Shown here: one piece after another, positions 35,374 to 44,516 of the stretch
Position numbering within the stretch: the stretch's first letter is position 1
How the letters are laid out: every line of letters begins with the position of its first letter
NCBI GenBank assembly: GCA_965230065.1
Contig: OZ245942.1
Location: 3,286,001 to 3,350,000, forward strand
Direction of reading: 5' to 3'
DNA from: G965230065 sp965230065
Lineage (GTDB): Bacteria > Bacteroidota > Bacteroidia > Cytophagales > Cyclobacteriaceae
DNA: 64,000 nucleotides
Made by a program: the position numbers and the translations under genes
Notes under the pieces: model-generated
Told to the model about the DNA's origin: nothing
The model's database searches: none
The model's input: only the letters and a program-made list of their open reading frames with translations

Positions 35374-35398
35374 TGGTAAAAAGTGGGAGTGAATGGAA
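35374..35398 (+). promoter_or_regulatory. Candidate MraZ operator: three TGG boxes
   Basis: TGGTA (35374), TGGGA (35384) and TGGAA (35394) repeat at exactly 10-bp intervals with 5-base spacers. MraZ of E. coli binds TGGGN repeats separated by 5 bases. The boxes end 8 bases before the TATATTTG -7 element, so binding would block the promoter. Confidence 0.75.
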
Positions 35399-35406
35399 CA
35401 AGTTTT

Positions 35407-35414
35407 TATATTTG
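35407..35414 (+). promoter_or_regulatory. mraZ promoter -7 element
   Basis: TATATTTG, followed by T, is an exact match to TAnnTTTG, 30 bases before the mraZ start. The place of the -33 box is taken by the TGG repeats. Confidence 0.6.
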
Positions 35415-35444
35415 TAATATAAGATCGCGCGCAAACCATGTAAG

Positions 35445-35945
35445 ATGGAACTTTTCACCGGTAAATATACATGCAAAATGGATGCTAAAAACAGGCTGGT
35501 CTTGCCTGCCAAGATTAAGAGCATGTTGCCCGGGAATGGAGGTGGTAAAATTTACCTGCGGTCGGGCAACGATCCTTACGTGATGATTTATACACCGGAT
35601 GTATATGAAGAGGTAGCCAGCGAGGCTATAAAGAAACTGGCCAGGTATGGCAAGAATAATCTTCGGTACCGACGGGCATTTTTTAGTGGCATTGCAGATG
35701 TAGACCTGGATAGTATGGGGAGATTTTTGGTGCCAAAGCCCACGGTGGAACATGCCCGTCTGAAAGGTGAAGTTTTGATAGTGGGGGTGGGTGATTGGTT
35801 TGAGATGTGGAACCCCAGTATATACGAACAAAATATGCCAAGCGCTGCCGAACTGGATGCGCTGGAAGAAGAAATCTTTATAGAGAAAAAGAGCAATGTG
35901 CCCATGTATTTATCACAACCCGGTTATGCTCAGGGAGAGCGTTGA
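35445..35945 (+). CDS. mraZ: Transcriptional regulator MraZ
   Basis: A 166-residue protein with two AbrB-like swapped-hairpin domains: GKYTCKMDAKNRLVLPAKIK (about 6-25) and the second, ADVDLDSMGRFLVPKP (about 84-99). It is first in the dcw cluster and likely represses it through the TGG boxes just upstream. It overlaps rsmH by 50 bases. Confidence 0.95.
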   Translation: MELFTGKYTCKMDAKNRLVLPAKIKSMLPGNGGGKIYLRSGNDPYVMIYTPDVYEEVASEAIKKLARYGKNNLRYRRAFFSGIADVDLDSMGRFLVPKPTVEHARLKGEVLIVGVGDWFEMWNPSIYEQNMPSAAELDALEEEIFIEKKSNVPMYLSQPGYAQGER

Positions 35946-36798
35946 GGGGTTGGTTACAGCAAAAGACGGAACCTATGTTGACCTCACCTTCGGGGGAGGC
36001 GGGCATGCCCGTAAAATACTGAACCGCCTCGAGGGTGGACGGCTTTTTGCCTTTGACCAGGACGCTGACGCCCGGCAAAATACAGAAGGGCTTGACTTGA
36101 TTTTTATAGAAGCAAACTTCAGACATTTGAAACGGTATCTTAAAATGTATGGCATCAAAGAAGTAGACGGCATCATCGCTGACCTGGGGGTTTCTTCCCA
36201 TCAGTTTGATGAAGCCGGGCGGGGCTTCTCTACGCGCCTTGATGCCGAACTGGATATGCGGATGAACCAGTCAGCGACCCGTACGGCACGGCAGGTAGTG
36301 AACGAATATAACGAGCAGGAGCTGCACCGGATTTTGGGTATGTATGGAGAAGTAAGAAACGCCCGCACCCTGGCGAATGCCATCGTATCCGCCCGGGTAG
36401 GTAAGCCCATCAAAACGGTGAACGAACTGAAAGATGTGGTAATAAAATATGCCCCGAAGCGAAAAGAAAACAGGTACCTGGCGCAGGTGTTTCAGGCGTT
36501 GCGGATTGAGGTGAACCAGGAGATGGAAGCCTTAAAAGAAATGCTGCTGCAGGCAGCCGAAGTGCTCAAACCAGGAGGCAGGTTTGTGGCAATTTCTTAC
36601 CACTCTCTGGAAGACCGTCTGGTGAAAAACCTCATCATGAAAGGCAATGTGGAAGGGGTAGAAGAAAAGGATTTTTATGGTAACTCCAACAAGCCGTTAA
36701 AGGCGATTAACAGAAAGCCTTTGCTGCCTTCGGAAGAGGAGTTAAAGCAGAACAGCAGGGCAAGAAGTGCCAAACTTAGAATCTCAGAAAAGTTATAA
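35896..36798 (+). CDS. rsmH: 16S rRNA (cytosine-1402-N4) methyltransferase RsmH
   Basis: A 300-residue SAM-dependent methyltransferase with IYHNPVML at the start, SAM motif DLTFGGGGHARKIL (about 29-42), ADLGVSSHQFDEAGRGFS (about 95-112) and FVAISYHSLEDRLVK (about 233-247). The ATG at 35896 is the only one giving the usual YHxPVML N-terminus, so the gene overlaps mraZ by 50 bases, more than usual. Confidence 0.95.
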   Translation: MCPCIYHNPVMLRESVEGLVTAKDGTYVDLTFGGGGHARKILNRLEGGRLFAFDQDADARQNTEGLDLIFIEANFRHLKRYLKMYGIKEVDGIIADLGVSSHQFDEAGRGFSTRLDAELDMRMNQSATRTARQVVNEYNEQELHRILGMYGEVRNARTLANAIVSARVGKPIKTVNELKDVVIKYAPKRKENRYLAQVFQALRIEVNQEMEALKEMLLQAAEVLKPGGRFVAISYHSLEDRLVKNLIMKGNVEGVEEKDFYGNSNKPLKAINRKPLLPSEEELKQNSRARSAKLRISEKL

Positions 36799-36802
36799 AA
36801 TT

Positions 36803-37192
36803 ATGGCTACGAACACATATCAAAACCAAGAGAAAAAAGAGCGGAAAAGCCTGTTTTCAAAACTGGAAAATTTTACGCGTTTGGACCCTGCTTTTGAAGA
36901 CGGGTTGCCCGTAAAGTTCATGCCTTATATTATATACATTACGATGGTAGGGGTCTTTTACATTGGCAATACACACTATGCCGAAAAGACCTCCCGGAAG
37001 ATTAACAATGTGCAAAATGAAGTGGAAGAACTGAGGGCTGATTACACCACCCTCAAAGCCAACTTCATGAAAGACAGCAAGCAGTCGGAAGTAGCCGAAA
37101 AGGTGAAGCGGCTGGGGTTGGAGGAAAGCATTGTGCCTCCTTATAAAATAGATATGGATGCTGAAGAAATTACAACACTAGCCAACCGATGA
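36803..37192 (+). CDS. FtsL-like division protein
   Basis: A 129-residue bitopic protein with a basic cytoplasmic N-terminus, one membrane helix (FMPYIIYITMVGVFYIG, about 40-56) and a periplasmic coiled coil (SRKINNVQNEVEELRADYTTLKANF). This is the FtsL layout, and the position between rsmH and ftsI is the ftsL position. The ATG at 36803 is preferred over one inside rsmH at 36767. It overlaps ftsI by ATGA. FtsL helps recruit the septal synthase. Confidence 0.85.
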   Translation: MATNTYQNQEKKERKSLFSKLENFTRLDPAFEDGLPVKFMPYIIYITMVGVFYIGNTHYAEKTSRKINNVQNEVEELRADYTTLKANFMKDSKQSEVAEKVKRLGLEESIVPPYKIDMDAEEITTLANR

Positions 37193-39300
37193 TAAAAATG
37201 GATAACAGGGTTACTATATTGCTACGCGTCAGGATTGCCTTCCTGTTCGTGTTCCTGTTTGCACTGGTCATCGTATTCCGTGTGGTGGAAATTCAGTTTG
37301 TGGAAGGGGAGCACTGGAAGCAGCAATCCAAAGAAATTGCCTTGAAAGAAATTACGGTAAAGGCAGTGCGGGGCAACATATATGCCGATGACGGAAGCCT
37401 GCTGGCTACCTCTTTGCCATTTTACCGGGTTGCATTTGACCCCACCGTGGCTTCCGAAGAAGTTTATATGAGCGGCATCGATTCGTTGTGCCGTAATCTT
37501 TCTGTTTTTTTTAAAAACAAAAGTTACCTGGATTACCGCAACCGGATTGATTATGCCCGCCAGCATGGGATGCAATATGTGGTGTTGAGCAGTAAGAAAA
37601 TTTCACATGCACAGAAAAAAGAAATGATGCAGTGGCCCATCTTTCGAAAAGGAAGAATGCGGGGAGGAATCATTTTTGAAAAATCGCCCCAGCGTTTCAG
37701 GCCATTTGGCTTTTTGGCCGAGCGTACCATCGGTTATGTAAATGAAAACGGAAGAGGGCCTGGATTAGAATATAGTTTTAACAAAACACTGGCCGGCCGC
37801 GATGGCAAGGGTTTGTACCAGAAAATGGCCGGAAATAACTGGAAACCCGTGTACGATGGTTCGGAAGTAAAGCCCCAAAAAGGACTGGATATCGCCACTA
37901 CCATCAATATCAATTTGCAGGATGTAACACAAGCCGCCCTGCTGAAAGCCCTGCTGGCCCACGATGCCGACCATGGCTCAGCCGTGATAATGGAAGTAAA
38001 GACCGGGGAAATCAAAGCCATGTGTAACTTGTCTAAGTTAAAAAGTGGAGGGTATGGGGAAACTTTCAACTATGCAGTAGGCGGACTTACCGAGCCAGGC
38101 TCTACATTTAAACTGGCTTCTGTCATAGCCCTGCTGGAAAATACCAACCTCAATCTGGATGATACCATAGAAACAGGCAATGGCAGACACTATTTTTACG
38201 ATAGGGTGATGACCGACCACAGGCCAGGTGGGTACGGTACGCTTACGCTGGAAGAAGCTTTTTCTAAATCGTCCAACATCGGCATTTCCCGCCTGGTAGA
38301 TAAGCATTTTGGATTAAAGCCCCAAAAGTATGTAGACCAGCTTTACGATATGGGGCTGGGCACTCCGGTAGGGTTTCAACTGGCAGGAGAGAAAAACCCG
38401 CTTATCAAACAAACGGACGACCCCACCTGGAGCGGCATTTCGCTCCCCTGGATGTCCATAGGATATGAGCTGGCACTTACGCCTTTGCAAACGCTTACTT
38501 TTTACAACGCCGTTGCCAATGATGGAAAGATGGTGCAGCCTGTTATTGTGAAAAGTGTAAAAAAAGCGGATAGGGTGGTGGATACGTATCGTCCCGCTGT
38601 GCTCAATAAGAGGATTTGTTCTACTGAAACGCTGCGGAAAGTCAGGCTGTTGTTGGAGAATGTGGTGGAAGAAGGCACTGCCAGCAACATCAGGAACCCA
38701 CATTATAAAATAGCCGGAAAAACAGGTACAGCAAAAAAGATTAAAGATGGCAGGTATACCAACACATATTATACTTCCTTTGCGGGTTATTTCCCGGCTC
38801 ACCGGCCCAAGTATAGTTGTATTGTGATTATTGACAATCCCAAAGGGTACAATCAATATGGCAGTGATGTGGCGGCTCCGGTTTTCCGTACGGTGGCTGA
38901 CAAAATATATTCACAGGACCCGGAAATGCACCGGAGCGTACCGGCAAACCCTCTGCCTTCAGAGGGCGTGTTTCCGCTGATACAGGCTGGGTATTACCAG
39001 GATTTAAAGCAGGTGTGTGATGTGATGGGCGTAGCCAGCCTGGAAGCGGAAGGAGAAGATTGGGTAAGGACAAACGTAAACCAGAATACCATACAGTGGG
39101 TAAGCAACCGATCTTCCGGACAAAATGTGACCAAGCAAGTACCCGATGTGCGGGGAATGACATTGAGGGATGCCTTATACCTTCTCGAAAACCGGGGGCT
39201 GAAGGTTGTCCATAAAGGTACAGGGCGGGTAACAAAACAATCGCAAATACCGGGTAAGCGGATTATTCGCGGTGACAGGATTTATTTGGAATTGAGCTAA
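37189..39300 (+). CDS. ftsI: Septal peptidoglycan transpeptidase FtsI (PBP3) with PASTA domain
   Basis: A 703-residue class B penicillin-binding protein: N-terminal membrane anchor (IAFLFVFLFALVIVFRVV), dimerisation domain, transpeptidase domain with SxxK in GSTFKLAS (about 304), SSN (about 364) and KTGTAKK (about 508), and a C-terminal PASTA domain (VPDVRGMTLRDALYLLENRGL, about 645-665). The PASTA tail is typical of Bacteroidota and Gram-positive FtsI/SpoVD. An alternative ATG lies at 37198. Confidence 0.95.
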   Translation: MIKMDNRVTILLRVRIAFLFVFLFALVIVFRVVEIQFVEGEHWKQQSKEIALKEITVKAVRGNIYADDGSLLATSLPFYRVAFDPTVASEEVYMSGIDSLCRNLSVFFKNKSYLDYRNRIDYARQHGMQYVVLSSKKISHAQKKEMMQWPIFRKGRMRGGIIFEKSPQRFRPFGFLAERTIGYVNENGRGPGLEYSFNKTLAGRDGKGLYQKMAGNNWKPVYDGSEVKPQKGLDIATTININLQDVTQAALLKALLAHDADHGSAVIMEVKTGEIKAMCNLSKLKSGGYGETFNYAVGGLTEPGSTFKLASVIALLENTNLNLDDTIETGNGRHYFYDRVMTDHRPGGYGTLTLEEAFSKSSNIGISRLVDKHFGLKPQKYVDQLYDMGLGTPVGFQLAGEKNPLIKQTDDPTWSGISLPWMSIGYELALTPLQTLTFYNAVANDGKMVQPVIVKSVKKADRVVDTYRPAVLNKRICSTETLRKVRLLLENVVEEGTASNIRNPHYKIAGKTGTAKKIKDGRYTNTYYTSFAGYFPAHRPKYSCIVIIDNPKGYNQYGSDVAAPVFRTVADKIYSQDPEMHRSVPANPLPSEGVFPLIQAGYYQDLKQVCDVMGVASLEAEGEDWVRTNVNQNTIQWVSNRSSGQNVTKQVPDVRGMTLRDALYLLENRGLKVVHKGTGRVTKQSQIPGKRIIRGDRIYLELS

Positions 39301-39333
39301 ATTAAGGAACCGGAAACCTTCCGATTCCTTAAT
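39301..39333. terminator. Hairpin between ftsI and murE
   Basis: A 15-bp stem with one mismatch (39301-39315 with 39319-39333) and a 3-base loop directly after the ftsI stop, in a 53-base gap. Only TTTAAAA follows, so it is a weak terminator or an mRNA-processing/stability element inside the operon. Confidence 0.5.
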
Positions 39334-39353
39334 TTAAAATACATGAAGACAGA

Positions 39354-40832
39354 ATGAAGGAATTAAAAGACATATTGTACAAAGTACCCTTACAAACAGT
39401 AGTGGGCAGCACCGCTGTACCTGTGCAGTCTATGTCTTTCGATTCCCGAAAAGTAGAAAAAGATAGCTTATTTTTTGCCGTACGCGGCACACAAGTAGAT
39501 GGGCACCAGTTCATCTCGCAAGCTATAGAGAAAGGTGCGAAAAGCATCGTTTGTGAGCAAATGCCGGACGAAACCCTGGAGGGAATCACCTATGTGCAGG
39601 TTGAAAATGCTGCCGGTGCATTGGGTATTGCCGCGGCCAACTTCTATGACAATCCGTCGGCCAAAATGAAAATAGTGGCCATTACGGGTACAAATGGAAA
39701 AACCACGGTAGTTACTTTGTTGCACCAGCTTTTTATGAAACTGGGCTACAATACCGGGTTGCTTTCTACGGTAGTCAACAAAATCAATGACACACCCATT
39801 GCGGCTACTCACACCACGCCGGATGCCTTGCAGCTGAACAGCCTGCTGGCAAAAATGCTGGAAGCCGGGTGTACGCATTGTTTTATGGAAGCCAGCTCGC
39901 ATGCCATTGTACAACACCGCACCACAGGGCTGCAATTTGCCGGCGCAGTGTTCACTAATATTTCGCACGACCACCTGGATTATCACAAAACCTTTGAGGA
40001 ATACATCAAGGCCAAGAAAATGTTGTTTGACGATTTGCCGTCTTCGGCTTTTGCTTTGGTAAATGTGGATGACAAGCGGGGCAGGATAATGCTGCAAAAC
40101 ACAAAGGCTGCAAAAAAGACTTTTGCTTTAAAAAGTGTGGCAGATTTCAAGGGCAAAGTACTCACCAATTCTTTGCAGGGACTGGAACTGGAGTTGGGAA
40201 GTATGGAAAAGCCCGCTACCCAGGCCTGGTTTAAGCTGATTGGTGATTTTAATGCCTACAACCTGCTGGCAGCGTATGGCGTGGCGGTGTTACTGGATGA
40301 AGCGGAAGAAGAAGTGCTGATGCAGCTTTCGGACGTGCAAACGGCTACCGGCCGTTTCGAGCAAATTATTTCGCCGGACGGTACCGTGGCCATTGTAGAT
40401 TATGCACACACGCCCGATGCCCTGAAAAATGTGCTGGCAACCATCCAGAATGTGCGCACCAAAAACGAGCAGGTCATTTGTGTGGTAGGGTGCGGGGGCG
40501 ACCGTGACAAAGCCAAGCGGCCGAAGATGGCAGCCATTGCAGCCCAATACAGCGATAAGGTAATCCTTACTTCTGATAATCCGAGAAGTGAAGACCCGGA
40601 GCAAATCATTAAAGATATGCAGCAGGGCGTGGGGGCTTCGCAAACCAAAAAAGTGTTGAGTATTGCCAATCGGGAGGAAGCCATTAAGACGGCTTGCATG
40701 ATGGCAGGGAAAAGTGATATAATTCTGGTAGCTGGTAAAGGACATGAAACTTACCAGGAGGTCAAAGGCGTGAAACACGACTTTGATGATAAGAAAGTAA
40801 TTGCCAAAATCTTCGGAGTCCGCACTTCTTAG
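39354..40832 (+). CDS. murE: UDP-MurNAc-tripeptide synthetase MurE (meso-Dap adding)
   Basis: A 492-residue Mur ligase: N-terminal substrate domain with SMSFDSRKVEKDSLFFAVRG (about 24-43), P-loop ITGTNGKTTVV (about 109-119), carbamylated-Lys region, and C-terminal DNPRSEDP (about 408-415). DNPR in this motif marks meso-diaminopimelate as the added residue, so the cell wall should be of the meso-Dap type. Confidence 0.95.
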   Translation: MKELKDILYKVPLQTVVGSTAVPVQSMSFDSRKVEKDSLFFAVRGTQVDGHQFISQAIEKGAKSIVCEQMPDETLEGITYVQVENAAGALGIAAANFYDNPSAKMKIVAITGTNGKTTVVTLLHQLFMKLGYNTGLLSTVVNKINDTPIAATHTTPDALQLNSLLAKMLEAGCTHCFMEASSHAIVQHRTTGLQFAGAVFTNISHDHLDYHKTFEEYIKAKKMLFDDLPSSAFALVNVDDKRGRIMLQNTKAAKKTFALKSVADFKGKVLTNSLQGLELELGSMEKPATQAWFKLIGDFNAYNLLAAYGVAVLLDEAEEEVLMQLSDVQTATGRFEQIISPDGTVAIVDYAHTPDALKNVLATIQNVRTKNEQVICVVGCGGDRDKAKRPKMAAIAAQYSDKVILTSDNPRSEDPEQIIKDMQQGVGASQTKKVLSIANREEAIKTACMMAGKSDIILVAGKGHETYQEVKGVKHDFDDKKVIAKIFGVRTS

Positions 40833-40903
40833 TGTGGAAAGCCGGAGGTTAAAATTAAGCAGGGGCAAGGTAATTTTTTAATGTAACAACAACCTATAAC
40901 CGA

Positions 40904-42139
40904 ATGCTCTATTATTTATTTGATTACTTAGACAAACAATTTGACTTCCCCGGGGCGGGTGTATTCCAGTACATCTCCTTCAGGGCTGGCATGGCTACCT
41001 TGCTCTCCCTGCTCATCACCATCATTTTTGGCCGCCAGCTGATTGATATGCTGAGAAGAAAACAGGTGGGTGAAAGTGTGCGCGATTTGGGTTTGGAAGG
41101 ACAGTTGTCTAAGCAAGGCACGCCTACCATGGGCGGGCTTATCATTTTGGCAGCCATCGTAATTCCTACTTTACTGTTTGGAGAACTTACCAATGTTTAT
41201 GTCATATTGCTCCTTATCTCTACGGTTTGGTTGGGCTGCATTGGTTTTTTGGATGATTACATCAAAGTATTCAGAAAGAATAAGGAAGGGCTGGCCGGAA
41301 AGTTTAAGATTGTAGGGCAGGTTGGTTTGGGGTTAATCGTGGGGCTTACCCTTTATTTTCACGAAGATGTGGTGGTGCGGGAGTTTGACGATGTTTCCCC
41401 CATCACCATCGAGACATTTGAAAACCTGGGTTCTGATATTCCCAACATTACACACCATGACGAAAAGGCTACCCGGACAACCATCCCGTTTTTCAAAAAC
41501 AACGAATTGAATTATGACGAACTTGCTTCTTATATCCTGCCCGACCAGCTGACCTGGATTATTTACGTGCTCATCGTGATTTTCGTGGTAACGGCCGTAT
41601 CTAACGGGGCCAATATCACCGACGGGCTGGACGGGTTGGCTGCCGGAAGTTCGGCCATTATCGGGCTTACGCTGGCTATTTTCGCCTATGTTTCGGGTAA
41701 CATTAATTTTTCGCAGTATCTGAACATTATGTACATCCCCAATACGGCCGAGTTGGTGATTTTTGCAACGGCTTTTGTTGGGGCCTGCATTGGATTTTTG
41801 TGGTACAATTCCTATCCGGCACAGGTGTTTATGGGAGATACAGGCAGCCTTTCGCTCGGTGGCATCATCGCCGTACTGGCACTGGCGGTAAGAAAAGAGC
41901 TGTTAATTCCGGTGATGTGCGGTATTTTCCTGATAGAGAATCTTTCGGTGATTATACAGGTGTCATATTTTAAATATACTAAAAAGAAATACGGGGAAGG
42001 GAGGCGGGTTTTTAAGATGTCGCCCCTGCACCACCATTATCAGAAAAAAGGCTGGCACGAAGCGAAAATTGTAACCCGCTTCTGGCTGGTAGGGGTGCTG
42101 TTGGCGATTTTAACATTGGCAACTTTGAAACTTAGATAA
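40904..42139 (+). CDS. mraY: Phospho-MurNAc-pentapeptide translocase MraY
   Basis: A 411-residue integral membrane enzyme that makes lipid I. It has the family motifs TPTMGGLIIL (about 73-82), FLDDYIKV (about 117-124), NGANITDGLDGLAAG (about 228-242), FMGDTGSLSLGG (about 305-316) and PLHHHYQKKGW (about 375-385). The length exceeds E. coli MraY (360) by a hydrophilic insertion at about 150-200, as commonly seen in Bacteroidota. murD would usually follow but does not. Confidence 0.95.
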   Translation: MLYYLFDYLDKQFDFPGAGVFQYISFRAGMATLLSLLITIIFGRQLIDMLRRKQVGESVRDLGLEGQLSKQGTPTMGGLIILAAIVIPTLLFGELTNVYVILLLISTVWLGCIGFLDDYIKVFRKNKEGLAGKFKIVGQVGLGLIVGLTLYFHEDVVVREFDDVSPITIETFENLGSDIPNITHHDEKATRTTIPFFKNNELNYDELASYILPDQLTWIIYVLIVIFVVTAVSNGANITDGLDGLAAGSSAIIGLTLAIFAYVSGNINFSQYLNIMYIPNTAELVIFATAFVGACIGFLWYNSYPAQVFMGDTGSLSLGGIIAVLALAVRKELLIPVMCGIFLIENLSVIIQVSYFKYTKKKYGEGRRVFKMSPLHHHYQKKGWHEAKIVTRFWLVGVLLAILTLATLKLR

Positions 42140-42203
42140 TGAATCCGGATACTGGTCACTGGATACTAGTATCTAGCATCCAGCAACTAGAAACAAAAAA
42201 ACT
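42140..42203. repeat. Repeat-filled spacer where murD is usually found
   Basis: The 64-base gap between mraY and ftsW holds GGATACT twice (42148, 42161), a perfect 12-bp palindrome GATACTAGTATC (42162-42173), and flanking CTAG and ATCCAG echoes. It looks like a small repeat element. Confidence 0.6.
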
Positions 42204-43358
42204 ATGGTACGAGAATGGGCTAAAAGACATATGGAAGGCGACCGGGTGATATGGTTCGTAGTGTTTGCCTTATCGGCGCTGGGTATATTGGTGGTATACA
42301 GTGCTACCGGCTCGCTTGCCTATCGGTTGATGGAGGGCAATACAGAACATTACCTCTTCAAGCATGTGGCTTTGGTGGTACTAAGCCTGGCCATCATGTG
42401 GGTAGTACATAAAATAGATTATCGCTATTATGGTAAATTTGCCCGCCTGGCTTTGTGGATTTCCATTGGCTTGATGATATTTACCTGGAAATTTGGTGTA
42501 AGCGTGAACGAAGCCACCCGTTGGCTTTACATACCCGGTATCAATCAATCATTTCAACCATCAGACCTTGCCAAACTGGCACTGATTGCCAGCCTGGCAG
42601 CTATGCTTGCTAAGCATCAGGGAGATTTTAAATCGGCCTTTTTGCCTATTTTGCTGTGGTGTGGAGCGGTTTGCGGTATCATCGCCATGACCAATTTCTC
42701 TACGGCAGGACTTTTATTTTTTACCTGTCTGCTGGTGATGTTTATCGGGCGCATGCCCATCAAATATTTGATGCTGTATGTGCTGATTGGTGCGATGGTA
42801 GGAGGGCTTGCACTTTTTACAGGCCAAAGGGGCAAAACCGTAATGAGCCGTATTGAAAGCTATTGGGAAAGCAGTGAAACCACCCTGCCCGACCAGTCTA
42901 AATACTCCAACATTGCCATTGCCACCGGTGGCCTGATGGGCAAAGGCTGGGGACAAAGCGAGCAGCGCAACTTTTTGCCGCTGGCATATTCCGACTTTAT
43001 TTATGCCATTATTATTGAAGAATACGGTTTAGTAGGTGGTTTTATCGTTTTGTTTTTGTACCTGATTTTACTTTTCAGGGGCATGCGGGCGGTACAAACA
43101 AGCAAACATTTATTTGGCAGTTTGCTTTCGGCCGGGCTGAGCTTCGCACTGATTTTACAGGCTATTGTCAACATGGGAGTAGCCACCGGGGTAATTCCCA
43201 TCACGGGGTTGCCCCTGCCATTGGTAAGCCTGGGAGGTTCTTCTTTGCTCTTTACAGGTATTGCCATAGGAATGATCCTGAGTGTGAGCAAAGGAGATAA
43301 AAAAACGGAGGAAGAAAAATTATCTGTGAATACACCAAAAGATGCCGTAATGGCCTAA
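42204..43358 (+). CDS. ftsW: Septal peptidoglycan polymerase FtsW
   Basis: A 384-residue SEDS protein with about ten membrane helices. It shows the conserved EATRWLYIPG (about 100-109), the QSEQRNFLPLAYSDFIYAIIIEEYGLVGG loop (about 251-279) and the ending GVIPITGLPLPLVSLGGSSLL (about 330-350). It polymerises glycan strands with FtsI. The position in the dcw cluster distinguishes it from RodA. Confidence 0.94.
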   Translation: MVREWAKRHMEGDRVIWFVVFALSALGILVVYSATGSLAYRLMEGNTEHYLFKHVALVVLSLAIMWVVHKIDYRYYGKFARLALWISIGLMIFTWKFGVSVNEATRWLYIPGINQSFQPSDLAKLALIASLAAMLAKHQGDFKSAFLPILLWCGAVCGIIAMTNFSTAGLLFFTCLLVMFIGRMPIKYLMLYVLIGAMVGGLALFTGQRGKTVMSRIESYWESSETTLPDQSKYSNIAIATGGLMGKGWGQSEQRNFLPLAYSDFIYAIIIEEYGLVGGFIVLFLYLILLFRGMRAVQTSKHLFGSLLSAGLSFALILQAIVNMGVATGVIPITGLPLPLVSLGGSSLLFTGIAIGMILSVSKGDKKTEEEKLSVNTPKDAVMA

Positions 43359-43367
43359 AAAAATATT

Positions 43368-44516
43368 TTGCAAAAAAGTGAAAAAACATATCGTGTCATT
43401 GTAAGCGGAGGGGGCACCGGAGGCCATATATTTCCGGCCATTGCCATTGCCCGGGCTTTGCAGGCTGCGCATGAAAATATAGAAATTCTTTTTGTGGGTG
43501 CCAAAGGGCGTATGGAAATGCAAAAAGTACCAGAGGCCGGATACCCCATCATTGGCCTGTGGATCAGCGGTATTCAGCGTCGGCTTACCCTGGATAACCT
43601 GGCGTTTCCGCTCAAATTAGCGTCCAGTATTGCCAAGGCGTTTCGTATACTTTCAGATTTTAAGCCCGATGCCGTGGTGGGTGTGGGTGGCTATGCCAGC
43701 GGCCCATTGTTATATGCTGCCAGTATACGCAAAATTCCGGCACTCTTACAAGAGCAAAATTCTTACCCCGGCCTTACCAATAAGTGGCTGGCGGGCAATG
43801 TGCAAAAAATATGTGTGGCCTATGAGGGAATGGACAGGTTTTTCCCTGAAGCAAAGCTCGTCAAAACAGGCAACCCGGTGCGGAAAGAAATTGTAGCTGC
43901 TTCCCAAACATTTACTGACGAAAAAAGGGCTGAAGCCCTAAAGTTTTTTGGGTTATCACCAGAAAAGAAAACCTTGTTGGTGGTGGGAGGCAGCCTGGGG
44001 GCACGTACCATCAACAACAGCATGATTGCAGGCATTGAGCAGTTGGTGGCCGCCGATGTGCAGGTGATTTGGCAATGTGGCAAGTTTTATTACGAAGAAA
44101 TGCAGGCAAAACTGGGTGCCATACCCCAAAAAGACGGAATTGTGCTGAAAGAATTTTTGCAACAAATGGATTTGGCGTATGCCGCCGCCGATGTGGTCAT
44201 TTCCCGTGCAGGTGCATTGGCCATTGCCGAACTAAGTTTGGTGAAAAAGCCCGTTATTTTTGTGCCTTCACCCAATGTAGCCGAAGACCATCAGCGGAAA
44301 AACGCCGAGGCACTGGTCTATAAAGATGCGGCATTGATGGTGCTGGACAAAGAAGCGTCGGAAAAAATGATAAAAAGGGCAATTGAACTTTTGGAAGATG
44401 AAGAAAAACAAAAAGATTTGCAGGCAAATATAGGATTGCTGGCCAGGCCTAAGGCTGCCGAAACCATTGCCGAAGAAGTAATCAAGCTTTGTACATCTAA
44501 AGAGCGTGCAAAATGA
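43368..44516 (+). CDS. murG: Lipid II synthase MurG
   Basis: A 382-residue glycosyltransferase that adds GlcNAc to lipid I. It has SGGGTGGHIFPAIAIA (about 14-29), VGVGGYASGPLLYA (about 106-119), LLVVGGSLGARTIN (about 205-218) and SRAGALAIAEL (about 281-291). The only start consistent with the N-terminus is TTG at 43368, without a clear Shine-Dalgarno, so expression may depend on coupling to ftsW, which ends 9 bases upstream. murC is absent downstream. Confidence 0.94.
   Translation: MQKSEKTYRVIVSGGGTGGHIFPAIAIARALQAAHENIEILFVGAKGRMEMQKVPEAGYPIIGLWISGIQRRLTLDNLAFPLKLASSIAKAFRILSDFKPDAVVGVGGYASGPLLYAASIRKIPALLQEQNSYPGLTNKWLAGNVQKICVAYEGMDRFFPEAKLVKTGNPVRKEIVAASQTFTDEKRAEALKFFGLSPEKKTLLVVGGSLGARTINNSMIAGIEQLVAADVQVIWQCGKFYYEEMQAKLGAIPQKDGIVLKEFLQQMDLAYAAADVVISRAGALAIAELSLVKKPVIFVPSPNVAEDHQRKNAEALVYKDAALMVLDKEASEKMIKRAIELLEDEEKQKDLQANIGLLARPKAAETIAEEVIKLCTSKERAK

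Noticed and set aside
33847..35444. Possible tRNA, tmRNA, RNase P RNA or group II intron domain V.
   Set aside because: None of their conserved sequences (for example the T-loop GTTCGA or the domain V stem) could be found by eye.
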